DNA of 64,000 nucleotides from Pseudomonadota bacterium (GCA_018240745.1 JAFEFF010000220.1:24243-88242), one strand, 5' to 3'. Numbered from the stretch's first letter, positions 33,234-43,749 are shown. The notes: generated from the sequence alone by a model not told the origin. Program-made: numbers and translations.

Positions 33234-33325
33234 GTCATCCTGAGCGCAGCGAAGGATCTCATCGCCGTCGCGAACGGTGTGCTCGCTGAAACGCCTTGAA
33301 GTTCTTCGCTACGCTCAGGACGACA
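33234..33325. repeat. family B-related inverted repeat, copy B3
   Basis: GTCATCCTGAGCGCAGCGAAGGA (33234-33256, imperfect) faces TTCTTCGCTACGCTCAGGACGAC (33303-33325) across a loop of about 45 bases. This is the widespread TCCTGAGCG-CGCTCAGGA type of alphaproteobacterial intergenic repeat. It fills the gap between the HIG1-like gene and the amine oxidase stop. Confidence 0.82.
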
Positions 33326-33330
33326 GGCGA

Positions 33331-34758
33331 TCAACCATTATGTCTGCCCGCCCCTCGCCGTGCTCCGGCCCATGGCCGCATGTCGCGCGAGGCGTCGACG
33401 CCCGTGGCGGCACGGAACAGGGCTTCGGCGGTCTGCTCGGCCGACCAGAGCGCTGCGTGCACGGTGCCGTACTCCACAGGCTCGGTCGCCTCGCCGGCAA
33501 AGAACACGCGATTGCCGAGCGGTCGCGCATGGTCGCAGTGATCCTCGGGCGGGCTGCCAATCGCGGGGTAGGAATAGCCGCCCATCGTCCAGGGATCGCT
33601 GAGCCAGCGCGGAAAGACGAAGGCTTCCGGCTCGGGCACCTTGTTGTGCCCGAACATCTTGCGCAGCGAGCCGAGCGCCACCTGTTTCACCTCCTCATCG
33701 TCGAGTTCGCGGTCGTAGCGCACGGCGGAGTAGCCGTTGGCGAAGCTCAGCAGGATCGGCAGCCCGGTCTCCTCGACGTGGCTGACGAAGGTGTTGAAGG
33801 TGCCGCGCCTGTCGGGTGCGTCGGGCAGGCGGCCGAACCATTTCGACCCGTCCGGCCAGAACTGGTGCGGGAAGCGCAGGTAGATCTTGCCCAGAACGCC
33901 CGCGCCATAGCCCAGCCGGGCGATCGCGGCCTGCTGCCCGGTTGGCGGCGGCGGATCGAGACGGAAGCGCCCGTCGCGCAACAAACCGACCGGCAAGGTG
34001 ATCACGGCGCGATCGGCCGAGAGACGCTCGCCGCTCGCGAGGGTCGCCACGACCCCTCCGGCATTCCAGGCCAGCACCGTTGCCGGCGCACCGAGCCGGA
34101 TGTCGAGCCCGCGCGCGACATCGTCGATCAGTGTCTTGAATCCGCCCTTTGGCTGGGCGTTCCCGTCGAGACCTTCGGTTGGAAACCATTCCTCCGCCGA
34201 GAGCTGATCCCACACCGAGCCATTCACGCCCTCGCTGCCTTCGACGAAGGTGGCAATCACGAGACGGTCGACCTCGGGCAGCCAGCTCGCGTGCAGCAGC
34301 GGCTCGACCGCATCCCTGACCGAAACCGAGCGCGGCCCCCTCACGTTCGTCAGGAACCTGCTCTTCCAGCTCGCGAAAGCGATCGCGGTATTGAACGCCG
34401 CCGCGCCCATGAACGCCTTGCGCCGCTGGGCAGCACGCGTCTTCGCCGAGGCGCGCTCGTCGATGATCAGGCGGTCCGCCTCCGAGCTGATCAGCCTGAC
34501 GCCGAGCTTGTCGCACCACAGCGCCAGCGGATTGCCCTCGACGCCATGCACCCACGAGCCGCCGAGATCGACGGGTGCGCCGACGCGATCGTCGGTCCAG
34601 GTCCGCCCGCCAATGCGATCGCGCGCCTCGAGCACGGTGACGACGAAGCCCGAATCGTGCAGCAGCCGCGCCGCGACCAGGCCCGCCATGCCGGCACCGA
34701 CCACGATCACCCGCTCCGGCTTGCCGGCGCCCATCGACCACGAACCCGTCGCCGTCAT
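33331..34758 (-). CDS. FAD-dependent amine oxidase family protein
   Basis: 475 residues. The dinucleotide fold GAGMAG lies at 21-26, and the flavin motif DRIGGRTWTDD follows at about 41-51. GGSWVHG comes next, and the C-terminal FAD motif FFAGEATEPVEYGTVHAALWSAE is intact. It belongs to the monoamine/polyamine oxidase superfamily (flavin amine oxidase, including plant-type polyamine oxidase and LSD1-like proteins). The substrate is not determinable. The ATG overlaps the TGA of the HAD phosphatase gene (ATGA at 34755-34758), so the pair is co-translated. Confidence 0.9.
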   Translation of the reverse strand: MTATGSWSMGAGKPERVIVVGAGMAGLVAARLLHDSGFVVTVLEARDRIGGRTWTDDRVGAPVDLGGSWVHGVEGNPLALWCDKLGVRLISSEADRLIIDERASAKTRAAQRRKAFMGAAAFNTAIAFASWKSRFLTNVRGPRSVSVRDAVEPLLHASWLPEVDRLVIATFVEGSEGVNGSVWDQLSAEEWFPTEGLDGNAQPKGGFKTLIDDVARGLDIRLGAPATVLAWNAGGVVATLASGERLSADRAVITLPVGLLRDGRFRLDPPPPTGQQAAIARLGYGAGVLGKIYLRFPHQFWPDGSKWFGRLPDAPDRRGTFNTFVSHVEETGLPILLSFANGYSAVRYDRELDDEEVKQVALGSLRKMFGHNKVPEPEAFVFPRWLSDPWTMGGYSYPAIGSPPEDHCDHARPLGNRVFFAGEATEPVEYGTVHAALWSAEQTAEALFRAATGVDASRDMRPWAGARRGAGRHNG

Positions 34759-35432
34759 GACTGCACCAGCCCCGGCAACTGCTTCATGTCGTCGAACAGC
34801 AGGCCGCCCGCCTTGGCGAGGCCCGCGCGATCGGCATAGGGCGCGCCGGCGTACGCGAGCGCCCGCATGCCGGCGGCGCGTGCCGCCTGGATGCCGGGCA
34901 CGGAATCCTCGACCACGGTGCTGGCGAACGGCTGCTCGTCCATCGCGATGGCGGCGTGCAGGAAGAGATCGGGAAACGGCTTCCCACGCGGCACCTGACT
35001 GGAACTGAAGATATGGCCGTCGAACAGGTCCCACAGGCCGGTGAGGCCCAGCGTGAACTTCATCTTCTCGGGCGAGCCAGAGCTCGCGACGCAGGTCGCG
35101 AAGCCCGCTTTCTGCACGGCCAGCACCGCCTCCTTCACGCCCGACACCGGCTGCAGCGGTGCCTCGCGAAAGCTCCGGTAGGTGACCTCCTGCATCTTCT
35201 CGACGAAGTCGTCGGGCAGCTTGCGGCCGAGCTCGGTTTCGCAGATCTCGACGCAGGACTTCAGCGACCGCCCCATCAGCCGGCGCATCGTCTCCTCGAC
35301 CGACCAGTCGAGCCCGTGCGGCTTCAGCGCCGCCGAAAAACTCCTGTTGGCGAGAGGCTCACTGTCGACCAGCACGCCGTCGCAATCGAAGATTACCAGC
35401 ACGGCTGTGATGTAGCGGAGTTTCCTCCGCAT
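34755..35432 (-). CDS. HAD-family phosphatase
   Basis: 225 residues. The nucleophile motif is DCDGVLVDSE (D16, general acid D18), motif II is ASSGSPEKMK, and motif III/IV is KPFPDLFL ... VVEDSVPGIQAA. The cap is of the beta-phosphoglucomutase/phosphoglycolate-phosphatase type, so the substrate is probably a small phosphosugar or phosphoglycolate. The start is uncertain: there is no Shine-Dalgarno before ATG 35432, whereas GGAGGAAA lies just inside the gene. Upstream is repeat C2. Confidence 0.88.
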   Translation of the reverse strand: MRRKLRYITAVLVIFDCDGVLVDSEPLANRSFSAALKPHGLDWSVEETMRRLMGRSLKSCVEICETELGRKLPDDFVEKMQEVTYRSFREAPLQPVSGVKEAVLAVQKAGFATCVASSGSPEKMKFTLGLTGLWDLFDGHIFSSSQVPRGKPFPDLFLHAAIAMDEQPFASTVVEDSVPGIQAARAAGMRALAYAGAPYADRAGLAKAGGLLFDDMKQLPGLVQS

Positions 35433-35445
35433 TCATACGGGGCGT

Positions 35446-35533
35446 CCCCCTCCCCAACCCTCCCCCTGCGGGGGAGGGAGCAATTTGCGGCACTCATATC
35501 CCCTCCCCCGCAGGGGGAGGGCTAGGGTGGGGG
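35446..35533. repeat. family C inverted repeat, copy C2
   Basis: CCCTCCCCAACCCTCCCCC and its complementary arm (GGGGGAGGGCTAGGGTGGGGG, 35513-35533) enclose two mini-hairpins, CCCTCCCCCtgcGGGGGAGGG-type at 35458-35478 and again around 35500-35520. It separates the HAD phosphatase start from the dioxygenase stop. Related in style to C1. Confidence 0.85.
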
Positions 35534-35538
35534 ATCTT

Positions 35539-36423
35539 TCAGAACGGCCTGTCGCCCGCGACCGTCACGCGGTTGCCGCTGCGGGTGTGGGGCCAGTAGT
35601 CCCACATCGCACGGTGCTGGACGCAACGGTTGTCCCAGAAGGCGATCGAGTTCGCCTGCCAGCGGAAGCGGCACTGGAACAGCGGATTCTCCATATGCTG
35701 GTAGAGATAGCTCAGGATGCCGTCGCTCTCGTCGCGCGGCACCCCGACCAGGTAGCGCGTGAAGCCGCGATTCACGTAAAGCGCCTTCCTGCGGGTCACC
35801 GGATGGGTGCGCACGACCGGATGGATTGCCCGCGGATACTTCTCCTTCTCGACGACGCCGTAGTTCTTGTAGAGACCGCGATAGACCGATTCGCCGTCGT
35901 GGAATGCGGTCAGGCCGTCGAGATAGGTCTTCATGCGATCCGACAGCGCCTCGTAGGCGGCATACATGTTGGCGAACAGCGTGTCGCCGCCCTTGGGTGG
36001 GCAGGTCTTGATGTAGAGGATGGAGCCCATCGGCGGCTCCTCGTCGCAGCTCACGTCGGTATGCCAACCCTCGCCGTTGGCGCGCGGACTGTCCTTGTCG
36101 GCGTGGATGATCATCAATTCCGGACGGCCCGGCTCGTGCGGCGCCGCAGGATGGACGTGCAGGTCCCCGAACAGCCGGCCGAACGCCACGTGCTGATCCG
36201 GCGTGATGTGCTGGTCGCGGAAGAAGATCACGCAATTCTCGGCGAGTGCCCGGTGGATCTCGTCCTGCTGACGATTGGAGAGAGGCTGCGACAGATCGAT
36301 GCCGCCCAACTCCGCGCCAATCACGGGCGTCAGCTTGTCGACGGTGATGGTCTCGTACGGCGCGCTCTCGTCGACCACGTGACGGATGCGGGGACCTTGC
36401 CTGCCGCTCAGGGATCCTTGCAT
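35539..36423 (-). CDS. TauD/TfdA-family 2-oxoglutarate-dependent dioxygenase
   Basis: 294 residues. The iron triad is H121/D123 (WHTDVS) and H270 (VQHRAMWDY). R281 or R285 (HTRSGNRVTV) probably binds the 2-oxoglutarate carboxylate. The family hydroxylates taurine, 2,4-D, alkylsulfonates and many other compounds; the substrate is open. Immediately upstream on the same strand is the tail of a broken Bug substrate-binding gene, so this may once have been a transport-plus-oxygenase pair. Confidence 0.92.
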   Translation of the reverse strand: MQGSLSGRQGPRIRHVVDESAPYETITVDKLTPVIGAELGGIDLSQPLSNRQQDEIHRALAENCVIFFRDQHITPDQHVAFGRLFGDLHVHPAAPHEPGRPELMIIHADKDSPRANGEGWHTDVSCDEEPPMGSILYIKTCPPKGGDTLFANMYAAYEALSDRMKTYLDGLTAFHDGESVYRGLYKNYGVVEKEKYPRAIHPVVRTHPVTRRKALYVNRGFTRYLVGVPRDESDGILSYLYQHMENPLFQCRFRWQANSIAFWDNRCVQHRAMWDYWPHTRSGNRVTVAGDRPF

Positions 36424-36432
36424 GGCAATCTC

Positions 36433-36615
36433 CTACTCGAGCTTGATGTTGGCACGTTCGATGATCTTGCCCCAGCGCTCCTTCTCCGAGCGCGTGAAGG
36501 CGGCGAATTCGTCAGGGGTCATCAGCTTCGGGCTGCTACCCATCGAATCGAGCCGCGCCTTGACCTCGGGCCTGGCCGCGACGGTGCAGATTTCGGCACT
36601 GATCTTGTTAGCACA
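36433..36615 (-). pseudogene. C-terminal relic of a Bug-family substrate-binding protein
   Basis: About 60 codons survive, ending RANIKLE. The stretch EVKARLDSMGSSPKL then TPDEFAAFTRSEKERWGKI matches the C-terminal end of TctC/Bug binding proteins. It can be compared with PERTAQFIKDELAKWAPI in the intact gene at 49186-50160. The open frame continues upstream to 36705, but that part is unrelated. No start or signal peptide exists. The upstream 80 percent of the gene is gone and the region is now the leader of the hydrolase gene at 36705. Confidence 0.8.
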
Positions 36616-36704
36616 AGGAGAAGCCGGGGTACCAGACAGCGCGGTGTGCCCAACCCGGCTTGTCAGTCCGACCCGCAACCGCCACAACCGGTCCGGTGAG
36701 GTCA

Positions 36705-37688
36705 ATGATCCTGTGGTTGGTCGGCGTGGTCGGCGTGGTCGGCGTTGGCGTGATCGCGTTGGCGGCGGCGTACGTGTTCACACCCTGGCCGCGCGCGCTG
36801 TACCTGCGCCACGGGTTCGACAAGGACAGCGACAAGACGGCGCAAAGGCTCGCCCCGTACGTGCCGTTCGGTGTCGCCGCGATCCTCGACCAACCCTACG
36901 CCGGCGGCGATTCCGCGCTGGCACTCGACCTCTACCATCCTGAAGGGCCGCCGCAGGCCCGGACCACGGTGGTGTGGATCCACGGCGGCGGCTGGCTGGC
37001 CGGCAGCAAGGAGCAGTTCGGCAACTATGCCCGCATCCTCGCCGCGCGCGGCTTCACCGTCGCCGTGGTCGGCTATTCGCTGGCGCCGGAGGCGACCTAT
37101 CCCACGCAAGTGCGACAGGTGAACACCGCGCTCGGCTATCTCGAACGCAACGCTGCCCGTCTCGGCGTCGATCCATCCCGCTTCGTGCTCGCGGGCGACT
37201 CCGCCGGCACGCAGATCGCCCTGCAGCTTGCGACCCTGGTCCTGCAGCCATCCTATGCGCAGACCATGGGCATCCCGCCCACGCTCACGCGGGACCAGCT
37301 CGCGGGCCTGCTGCTCTATTGCGGCATCTACCGGATGGAGAAGGAGGACGAAGAGATCAGCGTGCTGGCCACCGAGTATTGGTCCTACAGCGGCACCCGC
37401 AACTTCCTGCGCGATCCGTACTTCGCCACCGCCTGGGTGATGGACCGCGTGAACGGCGACTATCCGCCGGCCTTCATCTCGATCGGCAATGCCGACCACC
37501 TGCGGCCGCAGTCGATTGCGCTGGCCGATGCGCTCGAGAAGAACGGCGTGCGGGTCGATCGCCTGATCTTCCCTGAAGACCACACGCCGCGGGTGCCGCA
37601 CGAGTTCCAGTTCGAGCTCGAGCGGCCGGAGGCGCGGCAGGCGCTCGATCGGTCGGCTGCGTTCCTGTCGAGCCTCGCGAAGAGGTAG
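36705..37688 (+). CDS. alpha/beta hydrolase, HSL/carboxylesterase type, membrane-anchored
   Basis: 327 residues. An N-terminal hydrophobic segment (about 2-24) suggests a membrane anchor. The oxyanion motif HGGGW is at 93-97, and the nucleophile elbow GDSAG has Ser at 166. A C-terminal His lies in the EDHTPRVPHEF region. ATG 36705 follows GTGAGGTCA; an upstream TTG start is less likely. Esterase activity on short acyl chains is the family expectation. Convergent with ccr, with no base between the stops. Confidence 0.88.
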   Translation: MILWLVGVVGVVGVGVIALAAAYVFTPWPRALYLRHGFDKDSDKTAQRLAPYVPFGVAAILDQPYAGGDSALALDLYHPEGPPQARTTVVWIHGGGWLAGSKEQFGNYARILAARGFTVAVVGYSLAPEATYPTQVRQVNTALGYLERNAARLGVDPSRFVLAGDSAGTQIALQLATLVLQPSYAQTMGIPPTLTRDQLAGLLLYCGIYRMEKEDEEISVLATEYWSYSGTRNFLRDPYFATAWVMDRVNGDYPPAFISIGNADHLRPQSIALADALEKNGVRVDRLIFPEDHTPRVPHEFQFELERPEARQALDRSAAFLSSLAKR

Positions 37689-38978
<1,290 letters not shown>

Positions 38979-39173
38979 CGGCGGAGCCTCCTTCTGCAGT
39001 GCGACAAGTTATTGCTGCAGACGCGAAGTTGCAACGCACAAAATACGATTCATGCACGTTGAGGTTCCGTAGACACAATTTTATTGCGTGCGTGCAAAAC
39101 ACGCGCATTGACAGGGGTTTGGCGGTAAACGACCGTTCATTCGCTACGGTCCGAGTCACCGGGAGGACGCGCA
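38979..39173. promoter_or_regulatory. divergent promoter region between ccr and the LLM oxidoreductase
   Basis: This is a 195-bp AT-richer gap between two divergent starts, the most promoter-like space in this part. It holds a consensus -35-like TTGACA at 39108-39113 for the plus-strand gene, though no clear -10 sits 16-18 bp on. Several short GCGTGC/GCACGC-type inverted segments lie around 39050-39105. GGGAGGA precedes ATG 39174. No known regulator box is recognised. Confidence 0.35.
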
Positions 39174-40448
39174 ATGAAGCTCATGTGGTTCCATCTGATG
39201 CCGTACACAGAGCTTCCGGATGACTTCAACAAGAAGCATCCGTCGGTGTGGGTCGACATCCATTCGTCGTTGTTCGACCCACGCCGGGCGCACCACATGT
39301 ACAACGACTTCATGGACGAGCTCGAATACGCCGCGGAGTGCGACTTCGACGCCGTCTGCGTCAACGAGCATCATTCCAACGGCTATGGGCTGATGCCGTC
39401 GCCCAATCTCATTGCCTCGTCGCTGGCGCGCCGCACCACCGATACCGCGCTCTGCGTCATGGGCAACAGCCTCGCGCTCTACAATCCGCCGACGCGCGTC
39501 GCCGAGGAGTTCGCGATGATCGACTGCATCTCGGGCGGCCGGTTGATCGCCGGCTTCCCGGTCGGCTCGCCGATGGACACCTGCTACGCCTACGGGCAAA
39601 ACCCGAGCCTGCTGCGCGAGCGCTATTACGAGGCGCACGACCTGGTGAAACGCGCCTGGACCGAGAAGGACACCTTCGCCTTCTCCGGCCGCTTCAACCA
39701 GCAGCGCTACGTCAACATCTGGCCGCGGCCGATCCAGAGCGACCCGCACCCGCCGATCTGGATTCCGGGCGGCGGATCGATCGAGACGTGGCGGTGGTGC
39801 GCCGAGATGGACTACGTCTACTGCTACCTCTCCTATTACGGCTACAAGGCCGGCCTCGCGACGATGCAGGGCTTCTGGAAGGAGATGGAGAAGCTCGGCA
39901 AGGATCGGAACCCGTACCGCGCGGGCTTCCTGCAGTTCGTCGGCGTCGCCGAATCGCGCCAGCAGGCGCTCGATCTCTACACCGAGCCGGCCGAGTACTT
40001 CTACGGCCGCTGCCTGCACGTCGATGCGCGCTTCGCGCTGCCGCCGGGCTACACCACCGAGGCGACCCAGCGCGCCGGCATCGAGGGCATGATGACCAAG
40101 GCGGCCAACGTCGCCAATCCGGCGACCAAGGCCGCGCTCAAGGCGACCAACATGAAGGACATCGTCGACGGCGGCTACGTGCTGATCGGCTCGCCGGACG
40201 AGGTGATCGAGCAGATCCGCCATGTCGGCACCAGCCTCAATGTCGGCCACCTGATGCTGCTCTTGCAGTACGGCAACATGAGCAAGGACACCACCAAGTA
40301 CAACACGCGCCTGTTCGCCGAGAAGGTGATGCCGCACGTCAAGGACCTGTTCTCCGACTGGGAGGACAAGTGGTGGCCCAAGCCGATGGCCAAGGGCCAG
40401 CGCGCGGCCGTGCCCGCCTTCCGTCCCCAGACCGTCGCCGCGGAGTAG
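39174..40448 (+). CDS. LLM-class (luciferase-like) flavin-dependent oxidoreductase
   Basis: 424 residues of the bacterial-luciferase-like TIM-barrel family (FMN or F420 type). Typical pieces are CVNEHHSNGYGLMPSPN (the ExH motif), the substrate/flavin loop GRLIAGFPVGSPMD and HPPIWIPGGGS. The C-terminal IGSPDEVIEQIRHV follows. Members act as monooxygenases on alkanes, sulfonates or nitrogen compounds with a partner reductase. The substrate is unknown. GGGAGGACGCGCA gives the ribosome binding site. An alpha/beta hydrolase starts 3 bp after the stop. Confidence 0.92.
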   Translation: MKLMWFHLMPYTELPDDFNKKHPSVWVDIHSSLFDPRRAHHMYNDFMDELEYAAECDFDAVCVNEHHSNGYGLMPSPNLIASSLARRTTDTALCVMGNSLALYNPPTRVAEEFAMIDCISGGRLIAGFPVGSPMDTCYAYGQNPSLLRERYYEAHDLVKRAWTEKDTFAFSGRFNQQRYVNIWPRPIQSDPHPPIWIPGGGSIETWRWCAEMDYVYCYLSYYGYKAGLATMQGFWKEMEKLGKDRNPYRAGFLQFVGVAESRQQALDLYTEPAEYFYGRCLHVDARFALPPGYTTEATQRAGIEGMMTKAANVANPATKAALKATNMKDIVDGGYVLIGSPDEVIEQIRHVGTSLNVGHLMLLLQYGNMSKDTTKYNTRLFAEKVMPHVKDLFSDWEDKWWPKPMAKGQRAAVPAFRPQTVAAE

Positions 40449-40451
40449 GCC

Positions 40452-41234
40452 TTGTCGGAACCAGCGACGACCACCGTCGAGGTGAACGGTTTTCCTTGCC
40501 GTGTCTGGACCAAGGGCAGCGGCCCCAAGCTGGGCGTGCTGGCGGGCTTCGGCGGCCTGCCGCGCTGGATCCCGTTCCTCGACGAGCTCGCGAAGGCGCG
40601 GACGGTGATCGTGCCGTCGCTGCCCGGCTATCCCGGCGGCGCGCTGGGCCACACCGCGCTCGACACCCATCTCGACTGGCTGCTGGCGGTGCGCCAGTTG
40701 CTCGACCGGGCCGGGCTCGCCGGCTCAGACCTGCTGGGCGCCTCGGTCGGCGGCTCGTTCGCCGCCGAGATGGCCGCGGTCTTCCCGGGCACCGTCAGGA
40801 AGCTCGCGCTGATCGCGCCGTTCGGCCTGTTCGACGAAGCCGATCCCGCCGCCGACCCGTGGGCGCAACGCCGGGACAACGTTCCCGCCCTGATGTGCGC
40901 CGATCCGAAGAAATGGGAGGCGCTGGTGGCGCCGCCCGAAGGCGCCAACTCGATCGAATGGCCGATCGAGATGGTGCGTGCCGCCGAGGCCGCCGCGCGC
41001 GCCTTCTGGCCGCTCGGCAACACCAGGCTCGAGAAGCGGCTGCCGCTGATCGAGGCGGCGACCCTGGTGCTGTGGGGCGAGGCCGATCGCGTGCTGCCGC
41101 CGAGCTATGCGAAGAAGTTCGCAACGGCCATCAACGGCGCTGCACGGACGCAAACCATTCCCAATGCCGGCCATCTCGCTTATCTCGACCAGCCGGAGGC
41201 GGTCGCGAAGGCGGTCCTGGATCATCTCGGCTGA
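40452..41234 (+). CDS. alpha/beta hydrolase
   Basis: 260 residues. The nucleophile elbow GASVGG has Ser at 98. The acid is likely D in WGEADRVLP, and the terminal His is in NAGHLAYLDQ. It starts with TTG 3 bp after the preceding oxidoreductase stop, so it is almost certainly co-transcribed and perhaps coupled. The pairing of a flavin monooxygenase with a hydrolase fits a two-step cleavage (oxygenation to an ester or labile adduct, then hydrolysis), which is inference. Confidence 0.88.
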   Translation: MSEPATTTVEVNGFPCRVWTKGSGPKLGVLAGFGGLPRWIPFLDELAKARTVIVPSLPGYPGGALGHTALDTHLDWLLAVRQLLDRAGLAGSDLLGASVGGSFAAEMAAVFPGTVRKLALIAPFGLFDEADPAADPWAQRRDNVPALMCADPKKWEALVAPPEGANSIEWPIEMVRAAEAAARAFWPLGNTRLEKRLPLIEAATLVLWGEADRVLPPSYAKKFATAINGAARTQTIPNAGHLAYLDQPEAVAKAVLDHLG

Positions 41235-41328
41235 CACCCCGACGGACGCCCGAATGGATGCGTTCATGGTTGCATACACGGGCCGGAGCGCTATTGTCCG
41301 GCCCGTTGCAGTTTCACCGGGGTAAGAC

Positions 41329-41907
41329 ATGACGATGCGTTCGATCACCACTGCGGTTGCGGCGATGCTCGTCTTCGGCGCCGGCCTGCCGGCCTACGCG
41401 CAAGGTCAGGTGCAGGCGGTGCCGCGCGCGGGTGTGTCGTTCGCCAACACCGTCACCGTCCGGGCGTGGATCGAATCGACCGACAGCGAGACCAGGACCG
41501 TCGTCTTCACGACGCCGCAGGGCCGGCTGATCGAGTGCGCTGTTTCCGACAGCGTCAAGAACCTCGACGCGATCGCCGACGGCACGCCGGCCAACGTCAC
41601 CTACAACGAGGTCGTGACGCTCCTGAACCTGCGCCAGAAGGGCCCCGGCTCGCGCGAGGCGCGCAAGGAAGGCGCCAAGCCGGATTCGACCGACGTCGAG
41701 TCGGGCCGCCTCACCTTCACGGTGACCGCGGTCGATCTCGCCAACAACAAGGTGTCGGTGATCGACGGCCGTGGCGGTCCGGTGCATACCTATGCAGCGA
41801 CCTCGATCGCCAAGCAGGACATGCTGAAGAAGATCAAGGTCGGCGACGTGGTGATCGGACTGACGACGCCGCTGCTGGTTACGGCGATCACGCCGGTAAA
41901 GCAGTAG
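41329..41907 (+). CDS. exported hypothetical protein
   Basis: 192 residues with a signal peptide ending LPAYAQ (cleavage near 24-25). The mature part looks like two OB/beta-barrel-like repeats. VTVRAWIESTDSETRTVVFTTPQG then VTYNEV resembles LTFTVTAVDLANNKVSVIDG then VGDVVIGLTTPLLVTAI. Family not recognised. GGGGTAAG lies before ATG 41329. It stands alone, convergent with the Crp/Fnr gene (7-bp gap). Confidence 0.8.
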   Translation: MTMRSITTAVAAMLVFGAGLPAYAQGQVQAVPRAGVSFANTVTVRAWIESTDSETRTVVFTTPQGRLIECAVSDSVKNLDAIADGTPANVTYNEVVTLLNLRQKGPGSREARKEGAKPDSTDVESGRLTFTVTAVDLANNKVSVIDGRGGPVHTYAATSIAKQDMLKKIKVGDVVIGLTTPLLVTAITPVKQ

Positions 41908-41914
41908 TAGCCGC

Positions 41915-42583
41915 CTATTCCTCCGCCGCCTTCAGCCGCTCCATGTCGGTGATGCGAATGGAGCGGCGTCCGATCTCCAGCACCTTCTCGAGCTCCAGCC
42001 GATTGATCTCGCGCGTCACCGCCTCGCGGTGAGAGCCGATGCGCGCGGCGATCTCGTAGTGGGTCGGCGCCGGCACGATGGTGATGCTGCGGCCTTCCGT
42101 CTTGCCGCTCATCGTCGCCAGCCGCACCAGCTCGCGCCGCAGCCGCTCGCGCACCGCCAGCGCGCTTACCTCGAACACGCGCTCGGACATCGACCGGATC
42201 TTGGCGACCAGCAGCTCGACCAGATGAACGGCGACCGCGTTCTCCTCGCGCAGCAGGCCAAAGAACGCAGCCGCCGGCATGCGCGCCAGGCTGCAGTCGG
42301 TCAGCGCGACGCCCGATGCCGAACGCGGCAGGCGATCGATCGCGGAGAATTCGCCGAAGATGCCGCCGGCCGAGACGTCGTTGAAGATCACCTCGCGGCC
42401 GGCCTCGGTAAAGCTCGTCACGCGCACCGTGCCGGACAGGATGAAGAAGACGTCGGTGGTGTTCTCATGATCGCCGACGATCTCCTCGCCCTTGGTGTAG
42501 GAGCGCATCGTGCAAAGCGACTCCACACGCGCCAAGGCACGGTCCGGCAAATCCTCGAAGAGAGAGATCACACGTAGATTCAT
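41915..42583 (-). CDS. Crp/Fnr-family transcriptional regulator
   Basis: 222 residues. The N-terminal cyclic-nucleotide-binding-type beta roll (about 10-125: GEEIVGDHENTTDVFFILSG, GGIFGEFSAIDRLPRSAS) contains a GEFSAIDRxPRSA phosphate-binding-cassette-like motif. Cyclic-nucleotide binding is therefore plausible. The dimer helix and a C-terminal winged HTH (HYEIAARIGSHREAVTREINRLE) follow. There is no Fnr-type Cys cluster at the N-terminus, so it is not an iron-sulfur oxygen sensor. Targets unknown. Confidence 0.93.
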   Translation of the reverse strand: MNLRVISLFEDLPDRALARVESLCTMRSYTKGEEIVGDHENTTDVFFILSGTVRVTSFTEAGREVIFNDVSAGGIFGEFSAIDRLPRSASGVALTDCSLARMPAAAFFGLLREENAVAVHLVELLVAKIRSMSERVFEVSALAVRERLRRELVRLATMSGKTEGRSITIVPAPTHYEIAARIGSHREAVTREINRLELEKVLEIGRRSIRITDMERLKAAEE

Positions 42584-42847
42584 GGCCCCGCACGAGTGGC
42601 CATATATAATGCAAACATATTGCGGCCTTAGGCAACCCGGCTACGTGATTCCTTTAGGTTCACGGTCTCGCCGATCGCGAGCCATTTTCATTCAGCGAGC
42701 CGAGCACCGAGATGGGATCGCGGTGCGAACCGGTGACCGCGATGGTGGCCCCAAGGACGACAATCTCGATGGTCGCGAAACCCCGGGCGGCATCCGAAAC
42801 GGCAACAGCGGTCGCTGCCAAGAACAAGCGTCGCGTGGGCTACATCG

Positions 42848-43711
42848 CTAGAACACCTTCTTCCGCCGCCACTTCGCCGGGCGCTCACCGGGAAAGGCGA
42901 GACCGCTCGCATCGACGCCCAGGTCGACCAGCGACTTCGCGACGCCGATCGCACAGCGATAGCCCTCGAGCACCGGCACGTCCCAGCCGATCTCGGCGAG
43001 CTTGTTTTGCAGAAGCGGCTGCATCCAGTAGGCGGCCGAGCAGCCGAGCACGATCACCTCGGCGCCGTCCTCCTCGATCGCGGCGATCGATTCGGTCACT
43101 GCGGCCTCGAGCATGCCCGACGGAGCGCCATTCAGCGCGCGGTCGCGCTCGACTTCGATCGGCTTGTCGTTGGGGAAGTTGGGGCTCGGCAGCGGATAGT
43201 TGATGTTGCGGATCGAGGCGCAGCGCTCGGTCATGCGGTACTGCACGACCAGGTGATACATTTGCATATTGTGCGTCTCGCCGATGTCGACGACGCTGAA
43301 CTTGTGGCCGAGCAGGCCGGCCATGTGCATCTGCGCGTGCGCGCAGGACGTCACCGGAATCCGGTACTGCCGGCCGATCTCGCGCGATTCGAGGTAGCCC
43401 GGGTCGCCGCCGCCCAGCAGGACGATGGCGTTGTACTTGCCGCTTTCGCAGGCCTCGCGCACCACGGCCTGGCGATTGTAGCCGACCGACAGGAACTCCC
43501 ATTTGCTCTGGACCGGCCAGTTGCCGTGCGTTGCCGGCGCGCCGGGATGGAGATCCCAGTCGATGCCCTCCAGGAAGGGCTTCACGTCCTCGTAGTTGTA
43601 GAGCTGCGTCTCCTTCGGGCCGGAGAAGGAGCGCAGCTTGAAGTCGCTGCCGGACGCCAGGCTGAAGGCGTTGATCAGCAGGAAACGATATCGGCTCGGC
43701 TGGTCGGACAC
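42848..43711 (-). CDS. Asp/Glu/hydantoin racemase-like protein
   Basis: 287 residues. The two catalytic Cys positions are C123 (VTSCAHAQMH) and C224 (VLGCSAAYW). The GTG start at 43711 is chosen because AGGGGAGAG sits just upstream; the longer frame to 43831 has no such site. The family includes aspartate, glutamate and hydantoin racemases. With an N-terminus unlike MurI it is probably catabolic. Next upstream on the same strand is the DUF427 gene. Confidence 0.85.
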   Translation of the reverse strand: MSDQPSRYRFLLINAFSLASGSDFKLRSFSGPKETQLYNYEDVKPFLEGIDWDLHPGAPATHGNWPVQSKWEFLSVGYNRQAVVREACESGKYNAIVLLGGGDPGYLESREIGRQYRIPVTSCAHAQMHMAGLLGHKFSVVDIGETHNMQMYHLVVQYRMTERCASIRNINYPLPSPNFPNDKPIEVERDRALNGAPSGMLEAAVTESIAAIEEDGAEVIVLGCSAAYWMQPLLQNKLAEIGWDVPVLEGYRCAIGVAKSLVDLGVDASGLAFPGERPAKWRRKKVF

Positions 43712-43749
43712 GGGCTCTCCCCTGGTATCCGCCGAGCTTGCAACGGCCG

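Noticed and set aside
42690..42840. Hydrophobic reading frame on the minus strand between the Crp/Fnr and racemase genes
   Set aside because: No usable start codon and only about 55 residues; could be a relic but nothing supports it.
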